Shown here: positions 44,008 through 52,457 of the stretch, in pieces
Position numbering within the stretch: the stretch's first letter is position 1
Layout: each line of letters opens with the position of its first letter
From: Flavimaribacter sp024343425
Lineage (GTDB): Bacteria > Pseudomonadota > Alphaproteobacteria > Rhizobiales > Rhizobiaceae
DNA: 64,000 nt
Assembly: GCA_965227645.1 (NCBI GenBank)
Contig: OZ245773.1
Span: forward strand, 1,178,001-1,242,000
Reading direction: 5' to 3'
Position numbers and translations under genes: made by a program
Notes under the pieces: model-generated
Database searches by the model: none
What the model was told of the DNA's origin: nothing
Seen by the model: only the letters and a program-made list of their open reading frames with translations

Positions 44008-44925
44008 GTGACCGAACGTATCGATGTCGAATTCCAGTCCGAGGGAACAACCTGTCGGGCCTGGTTCTATCGGGGGCACCCCATGGAGAAGCGGCCGACC
44101 GTGGTGCTTGCCGGCGGCTGGTGCTATGTCCGCGAGATCGTCATGCCGGTCTATGCGCAGGCTTTCGCCGAGGCCGGCGTCAACGCCATGATCTTCGATT
44201 ATCGCAATCTCGGCGTATCGGACGGCGACAACCGCCAGCACCTTGACCCCTGGGCGCAGATTCGCGACTACCAGAACGCGCTGAGTTTCCTGGAGCGCCA
44301 CGAGAACGTCGATCCGGACCGGCTCGGCGTCTGGGGCATCTCCTATTCAGGCGGCCACGCGCTGATCCTTGCCGCAACCGATCCCCGCATCAAGGCGATC
44401 GTCAGCCAGATTCCGGTGGTCGACGGTTACGAGAACATGCGTCGCGCTCACGGAACGATGGAATACCGCGCGCTTTGGGATCTGATCCTGAAGGACCGGG
44501 CCCTGCGCTACGAAAAGCCTGGCGAGCGGCTCTATCTGCCGCATGCGACGGAAGACTCGTCAAGGGAAGTTTCTTCCTGGCCGTTCCCCGAGACGGTCCG
44601 CACGTTCATGCAGATCAAGGAAACGGAAGCTCCGCTGTATCAGAACAAGAGCACGGTGGAGTCGGTCGACCTGCTCCTGAATTACGACGTCGGTCCTTTC
44701 GTGAAGCGCATCTACGACACGCCGACATTGATGATCGTCGCGGAAGGCGATGACCTGACGCTGTGGGATCTCGAGATCAATGCGTTCAACGAGATTCCGA
44801 CGAACAAGAAGAAGCTCGAAGTGCTGCCTCATACCAGCCACATGACGCTTTATTCGGACAAGTCGAAGGTGGAGAAGGCCGCCGAGATGGCGACCGCCTG
44901 GTTCGTCGAGAGATTGAAGCCCTGA
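44008..44925 (+). CDS. Alpha/beta hydrolase (S15/FrsA-like), copy 2
   Basis: 305 aa from GTG 44008 (aaggaga 7 nt upstream). The same plan as the copy at 39979: VVLAGGWCYVREIVMPVYAQ, DYRNLGVSDGDNRQHLDPWA, nucleophile elbow WGISYSGGHALI, SSWPFPETVRTF and the end LPHTSHMTLYSDKS. The two proteins bracket the E1/lipoyl/ECH block and may act in sequence or as a heteromer. The gene ends the plus-strand operon. Confidence 0.85.
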   Translation: MTERIDVEFQSEGTTCRAWFYRGHPMEKRPTVVLAGGWCYVREIVMPVYAQAFAEAGVNAMIFDYRNLGVSDGDNRQHLDPWAQIRDYQNALSFLERHENVDPDRLGVWGISYSGGHALILAATDPRIKAIVSQIPVVDGYENMRRAHGTMEYRALWDLILKDRALRYEKPGERLYLPHATEDSSREVSSWPFPETVRTFMQIKETEAPLYQNKSTVESVDLLLNYDVGPFVKRIYDTPTLMIVAEGDDLTLWDLEINAFNEIPTNKKKLEVLPHTSHMTLYSDKSKVEKAAEMATAWFVERLKP

Positions 44926-45144
44926 GCCTCTTCCGGCCGATTTCAGGTCCACAACGACGGGCTATGCCCGCTGAAATATTCCTGGTTCAATAGTCGCCCG
45001 GCGACCGGAATAATCGTGTCTTGATCCTGTAACCTTGTTCGCACAATGTCCGCGCTGTCCCGTTTGAAGACGGCGCGCCAGATCGCGGGTCCGTTTTCCG
45101 CAGAACAGGACGCCGCGCCGCATACAGGAAGGCAAGGCCAATCC

Positions 45145-45987
45145 ATGAAGCTCGTACATATATCGGACATACATATCAATTCGGAGACTATTCTCGATTC
45201 TGATCCGGTCGATAATTTCGGTAGATGCATCGCGCATGTCGAAAAACACCATATGGACGCCGATCGCATCGTCATCACCGGCGACCTGACGCACCACGGT
45301 CAGGAGGCGAGCTATATCCGGTTGCGCGACATGCTCGACAAAACCAGGCTCAAGGACGCGCTCGCGCCGCGGCTGATGATCGGCAACCACGACAACAGGA
45401 ACAATTTCGCCAGGGTGTTTCCCAATACCCCGCGCGACGAGAATGGCTTCATCCAGTGGACGGAGGAAACGTCTGCCGGGCTCTTCGTCTACATGGACAC
45501 CACTGAGCCTGGAACCCACGCCGGGGTCTATTGTGTACGCCGGCAGGAATGGTTGAACGAGACACTCGCCAACGCGCGCGCTGCAGGCTTGGATGCCTGG
45601 CTGTTCATGCATCACAATCCGCTCACCATCCACGTCGCCAACGCCGACCTGATCGGTATAATCCAGCAGCAGGAACTGCGGGAGATCCTGCGCGCCTATT
45701 CGGACATCGTGAAGCACATTTTCTTCGGTCACTGCCACTACACATTGAGCGGCTCCGTGGAGGGTATTCCGCTCTCCGCGCCGCGCTCCACCAACCACCC
45801 CTGCTGGCCGGAGTTTTCAGGCGATCCGCGCGTCATGGCCTACGGGCCGGTCGCGCCGAACTACAATGTCTGCTTTCTCGACGCCGGCGCCACCGTCGTC
45901 CACAGCATTGACTTCCTGCACGAGGACGAGATCATCCGTCTCATGGCCGGCGAAGACGGCTGGATCACGGAGGTCGTTGCTGACTGA
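45145..45987 (+). CDS. Class III cyclic-nucleotide phosphodiesterase-like metallophosphoesterase (CpdA-like)
   Basis: 280 aa from the ATG at 45145. Phosphoesterase motifs in order: HISDIHIN, ITGDLTHHGQEASY, MIGNHDNR, MHHNPLTIH and FFGHCHY. The order and spacing fit CpdA/Rv0805-type cAMP phosphodiesterases. A class III cyclase gene converges on it from the right (46421-47836), so the two may set the level of one cyclic nucleotide. Specificity is not proven by sequence. Confidence 0.85.
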   Translation: MKLVHISDIHINSETILDSDPVDNFGRCIAHVEKHHMDADRIVITGDLTHHGQEASYIRLRDMLDKTRLKDALAPRLMIGNHDNRNNFARVFPNTPRDENGFIQWTEETSAGLFVYMDTTEPGTHAGVYCVRRQEWLNETLANARAAGLDAWLFMHHNPLTIHVANADLIGIIQQQELREILRAYSDIVKHIFFGHCHYTLSGSVEGIPLSAPRSTNHPCWPEFSGDPRVMAYGPVAPNYNVCFLDAGATVVHSIDFLHEDEIIRLMAGEDGWITEVVAD

Positions 45988-46249
45988 CCGGAACGGAGGC
46001 GGATCATTTTGGCTGCGTTTTAAACGGTGTTATGCTATAATAGGCCTTCCAGACAGGATAGAGATCGGGCGGGCAAAGTGGCGCCGAGAAGGTCGAAAAC
46101 CGGATTCCCGAAACAAAGCCAGACGGGAGATTATACTTTAGTCAAAGGCCATTTCTGACTAAAAAATAATCAAAGTTGGATCCGAATGAACATTCTGTGC
46201 GCATGGCTGATTTCGCCGATAGTCGTAAAAAATCTAACCACCTGTAATC
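45988..46249. other. Non-coding stretch after the CpdA-like gene
   Basis: AT-richer than its surroundings and without a recognisable gene. It leads into the inverted repeat and possible small-RNA unit at 46250-46410. Confidence 0.4.
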
Positions 46250-46274
46250 ATTGATAATAATCAGCATTATCAAT
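46250..46274. promoter_or_regulatory. Inverted repeat ATTGATAAT-N7-ATTATCAAT, with near-FNR/FixK box
   Basis: Perfect 9-bp arms at 46250-46258 and 46266-46274. Within it TTGATAATAATCAG (46251-46264) differs from the FNR/FixK consensus TTGAT-N4-ATCAA at one base. A clear -10 was not found. It probably controls transcription of the downstream RNA. Confidence 0.5.
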
Positions 46275-46294
46275 ACTGGCACACTGTTTGCTTG

Positions 46295-46410
46295 GCAGTT
46301 GGCAGGTCCAGAGGGGACCCTACAAGACGTCCATCAAGCGACGTCGCAGGTAAACCGCCGGGTGGTCATCGCTTCTTGATCCCGATCGATTGATCATCCG
46401 GCGGTTTTTT
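46295..46410 (+). ncRNA. Candidate small RNA ending in a strong terminator
   Basis: Start is approximate. Three hairpins follow one another: GGTCC/GGACC (46305-46319), GACGTC/GACGTC (46326-46345) and a terminal stem of about 17 bp (46352-46368 with 46391-46407) then six U. There is no open frame. The region lies between two convergent genes, 300 bp after the nearest upstream stop, and has its own putative operator, so an independent RNA is more likely than a long 3' UTR. I do not recognise a family. Confidence 0.45.
46352..46410 (+). terminator. Rho-independent terminator
   Basis: Stem AAACCGCCGGGTGGTCA paired with TGATCATCCGGCGGTTT (two G-U pairs), loop about 22 nt, followed by TTTTTT at 46405-46410. 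It reads on the plus strand, stopping the candidate RNA and any read-through from the CpdA-like gene. Confidence 0.88.
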
Positions 46411-46420
46411 CATTTCATAA

Positions 46421-47836
46421 TCAGCGCTTGATCGTTTCCGCCGTCTGGTCAGAAGCCGCCTCGATGGGCGCCATGCCAAGCACGACGATGTCGACCGCCG
46501 CGCCGGCGCCTTCCACGGCCGTGCGCAACTCCGCCCCGGTCAGTCCGCCGTCATAACCCTGCTCGGCGGCGCTCTTCCAGGTTTGCGCGTCGCAGATGCA
46601 GGAACTGCCGAAGGTTCGGTTCAGCTTTTCCAGCTTGGCGGACAGGTTCACGCTGGCGCCGATCACCGTCAACTCCAGCCGGTCGCCGTGACCGACGGCG
46701 CCCCAGCTCACGATTCCTGTCGCGATCCCGACGCCGATTGCAATCGGACCGAATTCGCGGATCGCCTCTTCCTGTTCGGACCATTGCGAGGCTTCGCCGA
46801 GAATGCGTTCGGCGGCCGCGACGGCGCGGGCGGCCGGGTTTTCCTCGTCATCGCCAATGCCGAAGGTCACCATCACGCCGTCGCCCATGAATTTGTCGAT
46901 CGTGCCGCCAAACTCATGGATGATCGGGATGACGCGCGATTGATAGGCGGACAGAAGCTGCATGACCTGATCGGCGTCGCGGTCCGCAACGAGTTGCGTA
47001 AAGCCGCGAATGTCGATGTTCATGATGGTCGCCAGACGTTTCTCGCCGGCGCCGGCGACCATCTGCATCTTGTTCTTGCGAATGCCCTCGGCGACCCGCG
47101 TGTCGAAGAATTTCGACAGGTCCTTCGCCGCCGTTTGTTCGGCGACGGAACGGATAAGCAGGTTCTTGGAGCCGTTGACGGCGAGCGCCAGAATGCCGGT
47201 CACGAAGAGGATCGAGACCATTTTGTCGACTTCGGCGCCGATCAGGATCGTGTTGGAGGTCAGATATTCCACGTATGAGCGCGTCAGCATGCTTTCGGTC
47301 GTGTCGAAATTCGTCACGTAAAGGATGATCGAGGTCCAGCCTGACGCTGCGATCAATCCCGCGACGATGACGAATTTCGGATGGAAGCGCAGCGCCCTTA
47401 TGGCGATGAATATGAACACGTAAAGCAGCGACGGCGCCTTCAGTATGAAGGAGGGCGGCTGCATGTATTGCATGTGGAAACTCACCATCAGCCCGTAAAG
47501 AAGCGTGAAATCGAACAGGATCGACAGATAGGCGGCCCAGTCGGGCGGCAAGCGGAAGAGCGACCATGTGAGCCCCGTCACCGAGAGGACCAGGAAAATC
47601 GCGAGAACGTAAGGCGCCGGGGCAAACGCGCCATCCGGAAAGGTTTTCGGCGCGACCGTGTAGATCATGCAGAACAGGATGATGATGGCGAGATGGATCA
47701 ACCGGAGAAACACCTCGTTCGCCCATTCCTTGCGCTCCACATCCTCCTGGACGCGTTCGGGAAGGCTGGCGATGTCAGGCGCGCCGAACAGCGTTTCGCG
47801 CAACTGCTGGAATGTGATCAAGGGCTTTCCTCGCAT
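46421..47836 (-). CDS. Membrane class III adenylate/guanylate cyclase
   Basis: 471 aa from the ATG at 47836. The N-terminal half has about six membrane spans (for example LIHLAIIILFCMIYTV, YVLAIFLVLSVTGLTWSLF, YVFIFIAIRAL), a region near 220-240, and then a cytoplasmic cyclase catalytic domain: TIMNIDIRGFTQLV (metal Asp), FGGTIDKFMGDGVMVTFG (second metal Asp) and GIVSWGAVGHGDRLELTVIG. It is expected to make a cyclic nucleotide in response to a membrane signal. It converges on the CpdA-like phosphodiesterase. Confidence 0.88.
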   Translation of the reverse strand: MRGKPLITFQQLRETLFGAPDIASLPERVQEDVERKEWANEVFLRLIHLAIIILFCMIYTVAPKTFPDGAFAPAPYVLAIFLVLSVTGLTWSLFRLPPDWAAYLSILFDFTLLYGLMVSFHMQYMQPPSFILKAPSLLYVFIFIAIRALRFHPKFVIVAGLIAASGWTSIILYVTNFDTTESMLTRSYVEYLTSNTILIGAEVDKMVSILFVTGILALAVNGSKNLLIRSVAEQTAAKDLSKFFDTRVAEGIRKNKMQMVAGAGEKRLATIMNIDIRGFTQLVADRDADQVMQLLSAYQSRVIPIIHEFGGTIDKFMGDGVMVTFGIGDDEENPAARAVAAAERILGEASQWSEQEEAIREFGPIAIGVGIATGIVSWGAVGHGDRLELTVIGASVNLSAKLEKLNRTFGSSCICDAQTWKSAAEQGYDGGLTGAELRTAVEGAGAAVDIVVLGMAPIEAASDQTAETIKR

Positions 47837-48003
47837 AGGGTCGCGGCAGATTAGCAAAGAACCGCTTCACGGGCCGCTCAATTTAGCGAAACCGGACAGT
47901 GATGAAAAATCCACGCCGGCGCCCGCGCCGGACTGTGCTTGCCGCATATACCATGCGGTGCTACGAATGGCTGTCGATAATGTTGTGAAGTTGTCACATT
48001 CCA

Positions 48004-49560
48004 ATGGGCCAACGAGAACTCGAAATCAAGCTTGAGGTCGGCTCCGACATTCTCGACAGGGTAAGACGCAAGCCGGTTTTCGCCGCCATGGCCGCGGTCA
48101 AGCCGTCGCAAACGTCGCTCCGTTCCATCTACTACGACACGCCCGACTACAGTCTTCGCAATCAGCGCGCATCGCTGCGTTTGCGGGCCAAGGGCGGCGG
48201 ATGGCTGCAGACGTTCAAGAGCGGAACCGGCGTGGTCAACGGCGTGTCCAATCCAATCGAAACGGAAGTCGAGGTAGGCGGGCCGTCGCTCGAACTCGAT
48301 CGCATCGGCGACGCCGAACAAAAGGAATGGTTCGCCAAGCTGGTCGACGCAAAGCCGCTCGATCCGGTGTTCGAGACGCTGATCGACAGAACGATCTGGC
48401 TGCTCGATTGCGACGGAGAAGCCGTCATCGAACTGGCCATGGACGATGGAACCGTGGAGGCGTCGGGCGAATCGGAAGACATCAGCGAGATTGAGCTCGA
48501 GCTCAAGTCCGGTCCCTCGCGGGCTCTGCTGGAAGCAACCGAAAAGCTGTTCGACGGCGAACCGGTTGATCTTGCAACGATGAGCAAGGCGCAACGCGGA
48601 TACGCCCTTCTGCAAAAGAACAAGCCGGATACGGCGTCGGCCAGGCCGGTCAATGCGGACAAGCCGGCGCTGTCGACGGAGATGACGCCGGTCGACGCGA
48701 TCAAGATCCTCGGCCGTTCCGCCGCGAACCAGATACTTGGAAACTGGGCGCTGCTTGGCGGTTCGGAGGATTCGGAAGTCCCGCACCAGCTTCGGGTCGG
48801 TCTCCGGCGACTGCGCACGACGTTGAAACTGTTTTCCTCGCTCGGCGACAACGCCGCGCTGGAACGCCTTTCGGACGAGGCCCGCGAACTCGGTCGCATC
48901 GTCGGCGCGGCGAGAGACGCCGATGTTCTGATCGAGGATATCGTGACGCCGGTGATGGCGCGCGACAGCGCCGACAGCCGCTTCCAGACGCTGCTTCTGG
49001 TTCTGGAACAGGAGCGGGCAACCCGGCGACAGGCCGTCCGCGAGGCGCTGGCCGAAGGGCGCTGGACCTGGTTCAAGCTGAACTGCACGCTCTTCGAGCA
49101 GGCCGTCGAACGGGCGCTGGACGCGGGGCTGTCAGCGGATGCGAACGCCGACGTCGCCGTCTTTTCAGCACGCGAACTGGACAAGGCCTGGAAGCACGTT
49201 CGCAAGAGGGCAAAGGGGTTCGACCGGCAGAAAGTGTCGGAGCGTCACGCGATGCGCAAATCCCTCAAGACGCTGCGCTACGCCTGCGATTTCCTGTCGC
49301 CTCTCTTCCCGCAAAAAGAGGCCGCAAAATTCGGCAAGCGCCTGAAGAAGCTGCAGGACATCTTCGGCTACCTCAACGACGTAGCGATGGCCGAAGAACT
49401 GGAGACGTTTGTCGCCGAGCGGTATCCCGACCGGGACGACCTGCAGGAAAGCGTCGCCGCGATCCGCAAATGGCACCGCAAGCAGGCGAAGGCGGCGGAC
49501 AAGAAGGCCGGCAAGCGCTGGCGGAGCCTCAGGGAAAGCCCAAAGTTCTGGGCCGTGTAA
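48004..49560 (+). CDS. CYTH-CHAD domain protein (inorganic triphosphatase / polyphosphate-associated)
   Basis: 518 aa. N-terminal CYTH domain with the ExExK signature (ELEIKLEV at residues 4-11), YYDTPDYSLRNQRASLRLRA, and FKSGTGVVNGVSN; CYTH enzymes hydrolyse triphosphates in a tunnel. Residues about 225-510 are a CHAD domain: HQLRVGLRRLRTTLKLFSSL, GRIVGAARDADVLIEDI and HAMRKSLKTLRYACDFLSPL, an alpha-helical domain that binds polyphosphate through its basic surface. The arrangement is widespread in proteobacteria. It ends 6 bp before the convergent channel gene. Confidence 0.9.
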   Translation: MGQRELEIKLEVGSDILDRVRRKPVFAAMAAVKPSQTSLRSIYYDTPDYSLRNQRASLRLRAKGGGWLQTFKSGTGVVNGVSNPIETEVEVGGPSLELDRIGDAEQKEWFAKLVDAKPLDPVFETLIDRTIWLLDCDGEAVIELAMDDGTVEASGESEDISEIELELKSGPSRALLEATEKLFDGEPVDLATMSKAQRGYALLQKNKPDTASARPVNADKPALSTEMTPVDAIKILGRSAANQILGNWALLGGSEDSEVPHQLRVGLRRLRTTLKLFSSLGDNAALERLSDEARELGRIVGAARDADVLIEDIVTPVMARDSADSRFQTLLLVLEQERATRRQAVREALAEGRWTWFKLNCTLFEQAVERALDAGLSADANADVAVFSARELDKAWKHVRKRAKGFDRQKVSERHAMRKSLKTLRYACDFLSPLFPQKEAAKFGKRLKKLQDIFGYLNDVAMAEELETFVAERYPDRDDLQESVAAIRKWHRKQAKAADKKAGKRWRSLRESPKFWAV

Positions 49561-49566
49561 GAGCGG

Positions 49567-50691
49567 TTATCTCCCGGAACTGAAATAGTCGGAGCGCAGT
49601 TCCTCCACGGCGCCGTTTTCCTTCAGCGTCAGCAGAGACAGCGTGAGCGATTTTGTCAGCGGACTGTTTTGCGGCAGGGCGAAACCGTATTTGTCGGGAT
49701 TGAAGATCTTGCCAACCACCTGATAGGGCTCTTCCGCGTTCAGTTCCGTATAGTATTCGAGCACCGGGGCGTCGCCCACGATCGCAGCGATATCATCGGC
49801 GAGCAGGGCTTTGGCGGCGCTGTCGATGCCGGGGTAGGAGACATATTCGATGCCGGTGGCGTCAATGAAGTCTTCCGAGACGCTTCCCTCGAACACGCCG
49901 ACCACCTTGCCGGGCAGATCGGCAAGGCCGTTGATCTGGCTCGTCAGCGACAGCGTCGTCATCACGCTCGTCACGGTGGAGGTGACATAGGCGATGACGG
50001 CGATGCCGCAGATCAGCCAGATGCCCTGCCACATGCGCCCGAGCCAGCCGAACAGGTTCTTGCGCGAAGGCGGACGCCCCGAGGTCGCAACCGACATGAC
50101 CGTGTAGAAACTCTCAGCGACGCCGTCGCGCCAGCGTTTGGGAAAATCCGGATTGAAGCGGCGATCGAATATCGTCAGCAAGATCGTCGCGAAGATGATG
50201 ATCCCGACGAGCCAGGCGTAGGCGCGCAGGAATCCGGCGTCTGCGAGACCCGCAACGATGTCGCGAAAGCCGGAGCGCCGGTCGCCGTCGATCATCACTC
50301 TGAGGCCTGAATCATACCAGGGCTGCGTGAAGTCGACCCGTTGGGCGCGGTTGCGGGTAATCGTCAGGTTCGTGACGGCGATGTCGCTGTCGCCTTCAGC
50401 CGTCGCGTCGACGAGACCACGAACCGTCGGATATTCCTTGTACTCGTATTCGAGGTCCAGTTCCTCGGCGAGCATCTCCCACAGCCGGATCGCCATGCCC
50501 GTATAGGCGTCGTCCTTTTTCATGACGAAAGGCGGGCTGATCCAGACGCCGACGGTGACGGGTTGCGAGACGCCTTGCGGGGCCTGTGCGCTGGCGACGG
50601 CCGGCTGAAAGAGCACCAGGCCAAGGAGCACGAGCATCATTTTGAATCCGCGCGCGTCGACTGTCGCGCCTGTTTGCCGCCTACTTTTCAT
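49567..50691 (-). CDS. Bacterial ionotropic glutamate-receptor-like channel (SBP-3 lobes around a pore)
   Basis: 374 aa from the ATG at 50691. Signal peptide, then lobe S1 (VTVGVWISPPFVMKKDDAYT, ITRNRAQRVDFTQPWYDSGL), TM1 (YAWLVGIIIFATILLTIF), a pore loop (FYTVMSVATSGRPPSRKNLF), TM2 (GIWLICGIAVIAYVTSTVTS), and lobe S2 (NGLADLPGKVVGVFEGSVSE, PVLEYYTELNAEEPYQVVGK). This is the S1-TM1-P-TM2-S2 order of GluR0-type receptors. The potassium filter TVGYGD is replaced by SVATSGR, so ion selectivity should differ. The ligand is probably an amino acid. Confidence 0.85.
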   Translation of the reverse strand: MKSRRQTGATVDARGFKMMLVLLGLVLFQPAVASAQAPQGVSQPVTVGVWISPPFVMKKDDAYTGMAIRLWEMLAEELDLEYEYKEYPTVRGLVDATAEGDSDIAVTNLTITRNRAQRVDFTQPWYDSGLRVMIDGDRRSGFRDIVAGLADAGFLRAYAWLVGIIIFATILLTIFDRRFNPDFPKRWRDGVAESFYTVMSVATSGRPPSRKNLFGWLGRMWQGIWLICGIAVIAYVTSTVTSVMTTLSLTSQINGLADLPGKVVGVFEGSVSEDFIDATGIEYVSYPGIDSAAKALLADDIAAIVGDAPVLEYYTELNAEEPYQVVGKIFNPDKYGFALPQNSPLTKSLTLSLLTLKENGAVEELRSDYFSSGR

Positions 50692-50815
50692 GATTATGCC
50701 TGTCACCCGTGTACGAAACGAATCTGTTGTTGGACAGCATTTTAAAAAACCATCGGTGAACGTCGCAAGGCGTCAATCGCGTCGAATTTCGGACAGAATA
50801 TCGCAGCCGCCATAG

Positions 50816-51748
50816 TCACTCACGGCCCAACCCTGCCTCGGCCACGATCCGGCGCAGAACTTCGGCGAAATATTCTCCCGCCGGATCAAGCGCCGTCTGG
50901 GCCCTGGTGTTGATGCCGATCGAACCGAGAGTCGTTTCCGTGTCGATCGGCAAGGTGACGAATTCGCCGCTTTCGATTTCGGCCGCGATCACGCCGCGCG
51001 AGATGATCCAGATCGCCTGGTAATTGCGCAGCATGGCGCGCCCGAAGGAATCCGAAACCGATTCGATCGCCTGTCGCGGCTCGGGAATGCCCTGTTCGAC
51101 GAAAAGCCTGTCGACGAAAGGACGGATGATGCTGTTGTCGCTCGGCACGATGACCGGATAGTCGTCGAGGCTTTCGACGCTGATCTGGCGTTTTCCGGCG
51201 AGCGGGTGCGACGCATCGACGGCGATGACCACGCGGTCGCGGTAAAGCGGCTCGAACACCAGGCCCTGCATGTTTTCCGGCGCCGGCAGCCGGCCCATGA
51301 CGAGATCGAGTTCGCCGTTGCGCAACTGGTCGAGCAGCACACGATTTTCACCGGTCACCACCTTCAGCCGGTTGCGCATGCCCGACCGGAGGTAGCGGGA
51401 CACGGCCTGCGGAATGATCGTGGTCGAGACAGTCGGCAGGGCCCCAAGCCGGATGCGCGGTCCGTCGTCGAGGCTCAGTTCGGACAGCGCGTTGACGCCG
51501 TTGCGCGCGGCGGTGATGCTGCTGCCTGCGTAGCGCAGGAAGATTTCGCCGTAGTGCGAAATCCGGATTCCGCGTCCTTCCTTCTCCACCAGCGGCTTGC
51601 CGCAGATCTCCTCCAGTTCCCGCAAGGTGCGGGTCACGGCAGGCTGAGTCAGGTTGAGCGCGTCGGCGGCGCGGCTCACGCTTTTCTGTCGGGCCACCTC
51701 CACGAAGGTCTCAAGATGGCGCAATTTGATCCGTCGGAGTTGATTCAT
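50816..51748 (-). CDS. pcaQ: LysR-family regulator of protocatechuate catabolism
   Basis: 310 aa from the ATG at 51748. LysR HTH: RHLETFVEVARQKSVSRAAD then ALNLTQPAVTRTLRELEEIC; effector domain with IRLGALPTVSTTIIPQAVSR, ENRVLLDQLRNGELDLVMGR. The gene is divergent from pcaC and matches PcaQ, the beta-carboxy-cis,cis-muconate-responsive activator of pca genes in rhizobia. A TCAAA-G-TTTGA palindrome in the 172-bp gap (51763-51773) is its probable site. Confidence 0.9.
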   Translation of the reverse strand: MNQLRRIKLRHLETFVEVARQKSVSRAADALNLTQPAVTRTLRELEEICGKPLVEKEGRGIRISHYGEIFLRYAGSSITAARNGVNALSELSLDDGPRIRLGALPTVSTTIIPQAVSRYLRSGMRNRLKVVTGENRVLLDQLRNGELDLVMGRLPAPENMQGLVFEPLYRDRVVIAVDASHPLAGKRQISVESLDDYPVIVPSDNSIIRPFVDRLFVEQGIPEPRQAIESVSDSFGRAMLRNYQAIWIISRGVIAAEIESGEFVTLPIDTETTLGSIGINTRAQTALDPAGEYFAEVLRRIVAEAGLGRE

Positions 51749-51762
51749 ATCATTTATGGTAT

Positions 51763-51773
51763 TCAAAGTTTGA
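51763..51773. promoter_or_regulatory. Palindrome TCAAAGTTTGA in the pcaQ-pcaC gap
   Basis: Perfect 5-bp arms around one base, 14 bp upstream of the pcaQ start codon, with T-N11-A spacing (51763 to 51775) as in LysR boxes. Likely PcaQ binding; the classical rhizobial PcaQ consensus ATAACC-N4-GGTTAT is not seen here. Confidence 0.45.
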
Positions 51774-51920
51774 TATTTATCATTATTCATTACCGAAGAA
51801 ATATGTAAATTGTCATCGGTAGGGAGGTTGCCGGTTCGTGTGGCGCGGTTTTCGAAACGCGTCGACCATGACGCCGCAGATCCGGAGCACATCCCGAACA
51901 AATTGATGACGGAGTGATCG

Positions 51921-52328
51921 ATGACCCAAACCCCGCCAGTTTCGAAGCGGTATTCCGAGGGCATGGCCACGCGCAGGCGCGTGCTGGGCGACGATCATGT
52001 CGACCGCGCCGAAGCCTCGAAGATCGATTTCGACGCCCCGTTCCAGGAACTGATCGTCGAAGCCGCCTGGAGCCACGTCTGGTCACGAGATCAGTGGACT
52101 CCGCGGGAACGCTCCATGGTCACGATTGCGCTGCTTTCGGCGCTCGGACATTATGACGAGGTTGCCATGCATGTCCGCGCAACGGCCAATACGGGCGCGA
52201 CGCGCGAAGACATTCGCGAGGCGATGCTGCATGTCGCCGTCTACGCCGGCGTGCCCGCCGCCAATCACGCGATCAAGATCGTGAAGAAGACATTCGACGA
52301 AATGGACGCCGAGGAAGCCGCATCGTGA
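51921..52328 (+). CDS. pcaC: 4-carboxymuconolactone decarboxylase
   Basis: 135 aa, the usual PcaC length. CMD motifs: RYSEGMATRRRVLGDDHVDR, WTPRERSMVTIALLSALGHY and VRATANTGATREDIREAMLH with the catalytic-region His pair. It decarboxylates gamma-carboxymuconolactone to beta-ketoadipate enol-lactone. It is divergent from pcaQ; pcaD, which commonly precedes it in rhizobia, is absent. There is a 129-bp gap to pcaH. Confidence 0.92.
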   Translation: MTQTPPVSKRYSEGMATRRRVLGDDHVDRAEASKIDFDAPFQELIVEAAWSHVWSRDQWTPRERSMVTIALLSALGHYDEVAMHVRATANTGATREDIREAMLHVAVYAGVPAANHAIKIVKKTFDEMDAEEAAS

Positions 52329-52457
52329 GTTTGACGGTCGTCTCGAGCGGCAGCAAAAATAAGAAAAGACAAGCCAGCATTGGAATATTGGCATTGAGGG
52401 ATGAGGAACCGGTAATTCAATACCAATGGACCACTCAGCAGACCTTGGAGGTCGATA

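Noticed and set aside
52383..52390. GAATATTG half-site before pcaH
   Set aside because: The second arm is absent, so it is not counted as a fourth operator of the island regulon.
52411..52424. GGTAATTCAATACC before pcaH as a PcaQ site
   Set aside because: Only 4-bp arms and no match to the known PcaQ consensus; too weak to list.
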